9,235 nt of DNA, taken from the NCBI GenBank assembly GCA_013693815.1, contig CP059259.1, positions 2,232,134 to 2,241,368 on the forward strand, in the 5' to 3' direction. Below the pieces are notes generated by a model. The model saw nothing but the letters and a program-made list of their open reading frames with translations, searched no databases and was not told where the DNA came from. Shown here piece after piece: positions 7,441 to 9,235 of the stretch. The DNA comes from Nocardioidaceae bacterium (GTDB lineage Bacteria; Actinomycetota; Actinomycetes; Propionibacteriales; Nocardioidaceae). How positions within the stretch are numbered: the first letter of the stretch is position 1; each line of letters opens with the position of its first letter. The position numbers and the translations under genes are program-made.

Positions 7441-8490
7441 TCAAGCCGCGGCCGGAAGGCAAGTCGCGGCGCGGGCTTGGTGGTCGGTGTGGAGGTGGTT
7501 GAAGACGATGCGGGCGAGGTGGCGTTTGAGGCAGCGCAGGGCTTCGGGGTGGACATCCCTTCGGTCTTCTTCTTCTCGTAGTAGGCGCGGCCGAGGCCGT
7601 CGAGGCGGATCTGGGTGACGGCGATGCGGTGGATGGCGGCGTTGAGCTGCCTGTTGCCGGATCGGGTGAGCCGGACGCGGCCGGTGGTGTTGCCCGACCA
7701 GACCGGGATGGGCGCGATGCCGGCGTGGCGGGCGAACGCGGCTTCGGACTTGAACCGGGTCACCCCGCGGTTTCACCAACGAGCTTGGCAGCGGTGAGCA
7801 CGCCGACGCCGGGCATCGCCAGCAACGTCGGCGCAGTGGCCTCGACAAGGCTCTTGATGCGCCGTTGGAGGTCGTTGACCCGAGCCGTCAGGCCGACGAC
7901 GTCGGCCAGCTCGTCACGAGCCAGCTCGGCCACGATCCCCGGCACGCCTAGGAGCCGTGCGGCGAGCAGGTCCTGCTGCTTGGCGACATCTAAGGACCGG
8001 GCCGGGGTGCCCAGTCAGGATCGAGTTCATGGACCCGCCACAACAGCCGGTTGATCGTGGCGGTGCGGTGTTTGACCAGGTCATCACGCCGGTCGACCAG
8101 CAACTTCAACTCCCGCGAGACCTCGTCATGAGACGCCATCGGAAGTCCTGGCTCCCGCTGCGCAGCCCGGGCTACCGCCAGGGCATCGATGGGGTCAGAC
8201 TTCCCGCGCGTGCGGGCAACCCGGCGCTGCTCGGCCATCATCTTCGGTGGTACCCGCACCACCGACTCGCCGTTGATGAGCAGGTCCCGTTCCAGCCGGG
8301 CCGACAGGTGGCGGCAGTCCTCGATTGCCCACTGCAGGTCCCGGCCGAACTGCTTGCGAGCCCACCGGACCGCATCCTGATGGCCCGGCGTGGTCGCCGG
8401 GAACGTCTTGTGCCCCAACTCCCGGCCGACTTCGTCGACCGCGACAAACGTGTGGGTCTGCTTGTGAACATCAGCGCCAACAACAACCAT
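7441..8490 (-). pseudogene. IS110-family transposase (DEDD recombinase), broken by three frameshifts
   Basis: The N-terminal DEDD (RuvC-like) domain is intact to about residue 160: D7 in GADVHKQTH, E57 in AIEDCRH, and D99/D102 in GKSDPIDA. The ATG at 8490 has a strong AGGAGG site 8 nt upstream (8504-8499). The frame then breaks near 8010-8012, giving an early TAG after WAPRPGP. It continues in a second frame through LLAMPGVGVLTAAKLVGETA, the hairpin-like motif of the C-terminal Tnp domain. After a break at 7763-7766 it continues as VTRFKSEAAFARHAGIAPIP with WSGNTTG, whose serine is the candidate second-domain active-site residue. A third break at 7557-7559 leads to EALRCLKRHLARIVFNHL and a TGA at 7443-7441. 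Adding one G in each run gives a full-length protein of about 350 residues, normal for the family. Confidence 0.88.
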
Positions 8491-8574
8491 GGTGGTTGCC
8501 TCCTCTTCACCTGATCAGTGATCTGGACGGTTGGGCCGGTCGGCGGACACATCTCAGTGGGGGCGGTTGCCACG
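8491..8574 (-). ncRNA. Non-coding left end of the IS110 element, candidate bridge-RNA region
   Basis: IS110-group elements are known to express a structured bridge RNA, from the non-coding end upstream of the recombinase, that base-pairs with donor and target DNA. The only non-coding stretch here is these 84 bp. It is rich in G/C and self-complementary short words (for example CTGATCAG at 8511-8518). GGCAACCGCC next to the outer end is repeated as GGCAACCACC just before the transposase ATG, so the second copy overlaps the leader. 84 bp is short for a bridge RNA, so the RNA may extend into the gene or be absent. I could not fold it or match guide loops by eye. Confidence 0.25.
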
Positions 8575-8580
8575 CTCCTA

Positions 8581-8867
8581 TCAAGTCACGCCGGCCGGTC
8601 CTTCACACCCGATGCCGGCAAAACCTATGACCGTCAGCGCAAAGGCGACACCCAATCTATGAGCCAGACACCGAATGCTCAGGATCCAACCAGCCGCGAT
8701 AGCGGCGAAGCTCAGCCTGACACTGACTCCAAACTAGTGGGTTCGGCTCACTCGGCCCGATGTGGGCGGTTCGGCGTTGCGCCGAGGATCCGGCGAGATC
8801 CCAGTTCACTATAGGTAGGTCCGGCATCAACCATCCACCGTCGGACGCCTAGGAAAGGATGGCAACG
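8581..8867. other. Intergenic spacer between the IS element and the divergent aquaporin gene
   Basis: These 287 bp hold no convincing gene. They should contain the original leftward promoter of the YihY operon and the rightward aquaporin promoter; no good -35/-10 pair was found for either. Short hairpins are present: GCCGC-GATA-GCGGC at 8693-8706, TCGGCG-TTG-CGCCGA at 8771-8785 and GGATC-N6-GATCC at 8786-8801. A possible -10-like TATAGGT lies at 8810-8816, about 50 bp before the aquaporin start. Confidence 0.6.
8771..8801. repeat. Two abutting hairpins upstream of the aquaporin gene
   Basis: A perfect 6-bp stem with a 3-nt loop (TCGGCG-TTG-CGCCGA, 8771-8785) directly abuts a 5-bp stem (GGATC at 8786-8790, GATCC at 8797-8801). 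No T-run follows on either strand, so an ordinary intrinsic terminator is unlikely. They may be protein-binding sites or structure in an RNA crossing this spacer. Confidence 0.4.
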
Positions 8868-9235
8868 ATGCATTCCTTGACCCAACGCCTCTCGGCGGAG
8901 TTCCTCGGGACCTTCGTTCTGGTCTTCGGCGGCTGTGGCACCGCGGTGCTCGCCTCGCACAACGTCGGCTGGTTGGGCGTCGCGCTCGCCTTCGGCCTGA
9001 CGGTTCTGGTGATGGCCTACGCCGTCGGCCATATCTCCGGGGGCCACTTCAACCCAGCGGTGACACTCGGGCTCGCCGCTGCCAAGCGGTTCGAGTGGAA
9101 AGACGTGGGCAGTTACATCGTCACCCAGGTGATCGCGGCGATCGCTGCTGCGGCAGTGCTGTTCGCCATCGCGAGCGGCAAGGACGGATTCAAGGCCAGT
9201 GACGGTTTCGCCAGCAACGGGTACGGCGACCGCTC
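8868..9235 (+). CDS. aqpZ: Aquaporin Z-type water channel, 3' end beyond the window
   Basis: The N-terminal 122 codons of a major-intrinsic-protein water channel are present. [20 protein letters not shown] matches the first helix of AqpZ, and [12 protein letters not shown] carries the first NPA motif (62-64). F42 in VALAFGLTV aligns with the phenylalanine of the aromatic/arginine filter in E. coli AqpZ (F43), favouring water over glycerol. GFASNGYG before the window end is also AqpZ-like. Two in-frame ATGs exist, at 8859 and 8868. I prefer 8868 because AAAGGA lies 8 nt before it, whereas at 8859 the purine stretch abuts the start, and because the resulting N-terminus is close to the family length. 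It is transcribed away from the IS element and the minus-strand operon. The second NPA and the remaining filter residues lie outside the window. Confidence 0.93.
   Translation, partial: MHSLTQRLSAEFLGTFVLVFGGCGTAVLASHNVGWLGVALAFGLTVLVMAYAVGHISGGHFNPAVTLGLAAAKRFEWKDVGSYIVTQVIAAIAAAAVLFAIASGKDGFKASDGFASNGYGDR

Larger units (their letters stand above)
7433..8574 (-). mobile_element. IS110-family insertion sequence inserted between RBS and ATG of the YihY gene
   Basis: The element is about 1142 bp with a single transposase gene. Boundaries are inferred from a shared 6-bp sequence, CTCCTA (plus strand), at 7433-7438 and again at 8575-8580; 7439-8580 is the equivalent alternative. The plus-strand site reads CATG, then GGTTT, then CTCCTA, which fits the CATG-N4-6-CNCCTT target reported for IS900 (5 of the last 6 bases). 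There are no long terminal inverted repeats, as usual for IS110. Removing the element restores a continuous leader, TAGGAGAAACCCATG, for the YihY gene. The transposase side nearest YihY has almost no non-coding end (8 bp); the other side has 84 bp. Confidence 0.7.
7433..8580. repeat. CTCCTA direct repeats flanking the IS110 element
   Basis: CTCCTA occurs at 7433-7438 and 8575-8580, each followed within a few bases by TCAAG (CTCCTATGTCAAG versus CTCCTATCAAG). Read on the minus strand each is TAGGAG, a ribosome-binding motif. The repeat probably reflects sequence shared by element end and target rather than a staggered-cut duplication, since IS110 transposition usually makes none. Confidence 0.6.

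Noticed and set aside
8659..8814. A 51-codon plus-strand frame starting MSQTPNAQDP in the spacer.
   Set aside because: It has only a distant AAAGGCG as RBS, its second half is an Arg-rich reading of the hairpin region, and it has no recognisable relative. It might be a fragment but cannot be supported.

Overview
The window is GC-rich, with codon use and gene families typical of a high-GC actinobacterium. The YihY protein, the two-helix potassium channel and the AqpZ-type aquaporin would fit Propionibacteriales-like genomes, but no sequence here fixes the taxon. No rRNA, tRNA or CRISPR array was seen.

Layout. Positions 79-1275 (minus strand) encode a phytanoyl-CoA dioxygenase-like Fe(II)/2-oxoglutarate enzyme. 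Positions 1335-7426 form one tightly packed minus-strand run. In transcription order it holds a YihY/BrkB-type membrane protein (7426-6449), a small membrane-anchored or exported protein (6419-6078), a two-helix potassium channel with an RCK domain (about 6068-4981), a type III restriction-modification methyltransferase Mod (4984-3305) and its helicase/translocase partner Res (3305-1335, broken). Channel stop and Mod start overlap (TTGA), as do Mod stop and Res start (TGATG), so the last three genes look translationally coupled.

An IS110-family element (about 7433-8574) sits directly between the original ribosome-binding site and the ATG of the YihY gene. Its own end supplies an identical TAGGAG, so the downstream operon keeps a ribosome-binding site. 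The context matches the RBS/start-codon target described for IS900-like members of the family. Beyond it lie a 287-bp spacer with several small hairpins and then a divergent aquaporin Z gene (8868 to the window end, plus strand).

Two points stand out. First, the channel gene carries a strong internal Shine-Dalgarno (GGAGGAG) and an ATG exactly at the start of its RCK domain, built from two consecutive rare arginine codons. This resembles the MthK arrangement, in which a soluble RCK protein is made from an internal start. Second, three genes (Res, channel, transposase) are broken, and every break is repaired by adding one G or C, in six of the seven cases clearly within a run of 2-4 G/C. That regularity suggests sequence-assembly indels at least as much as real decay. 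Even after repair, Res ends before its nuclease domain, so the restriction half still looks truncated.
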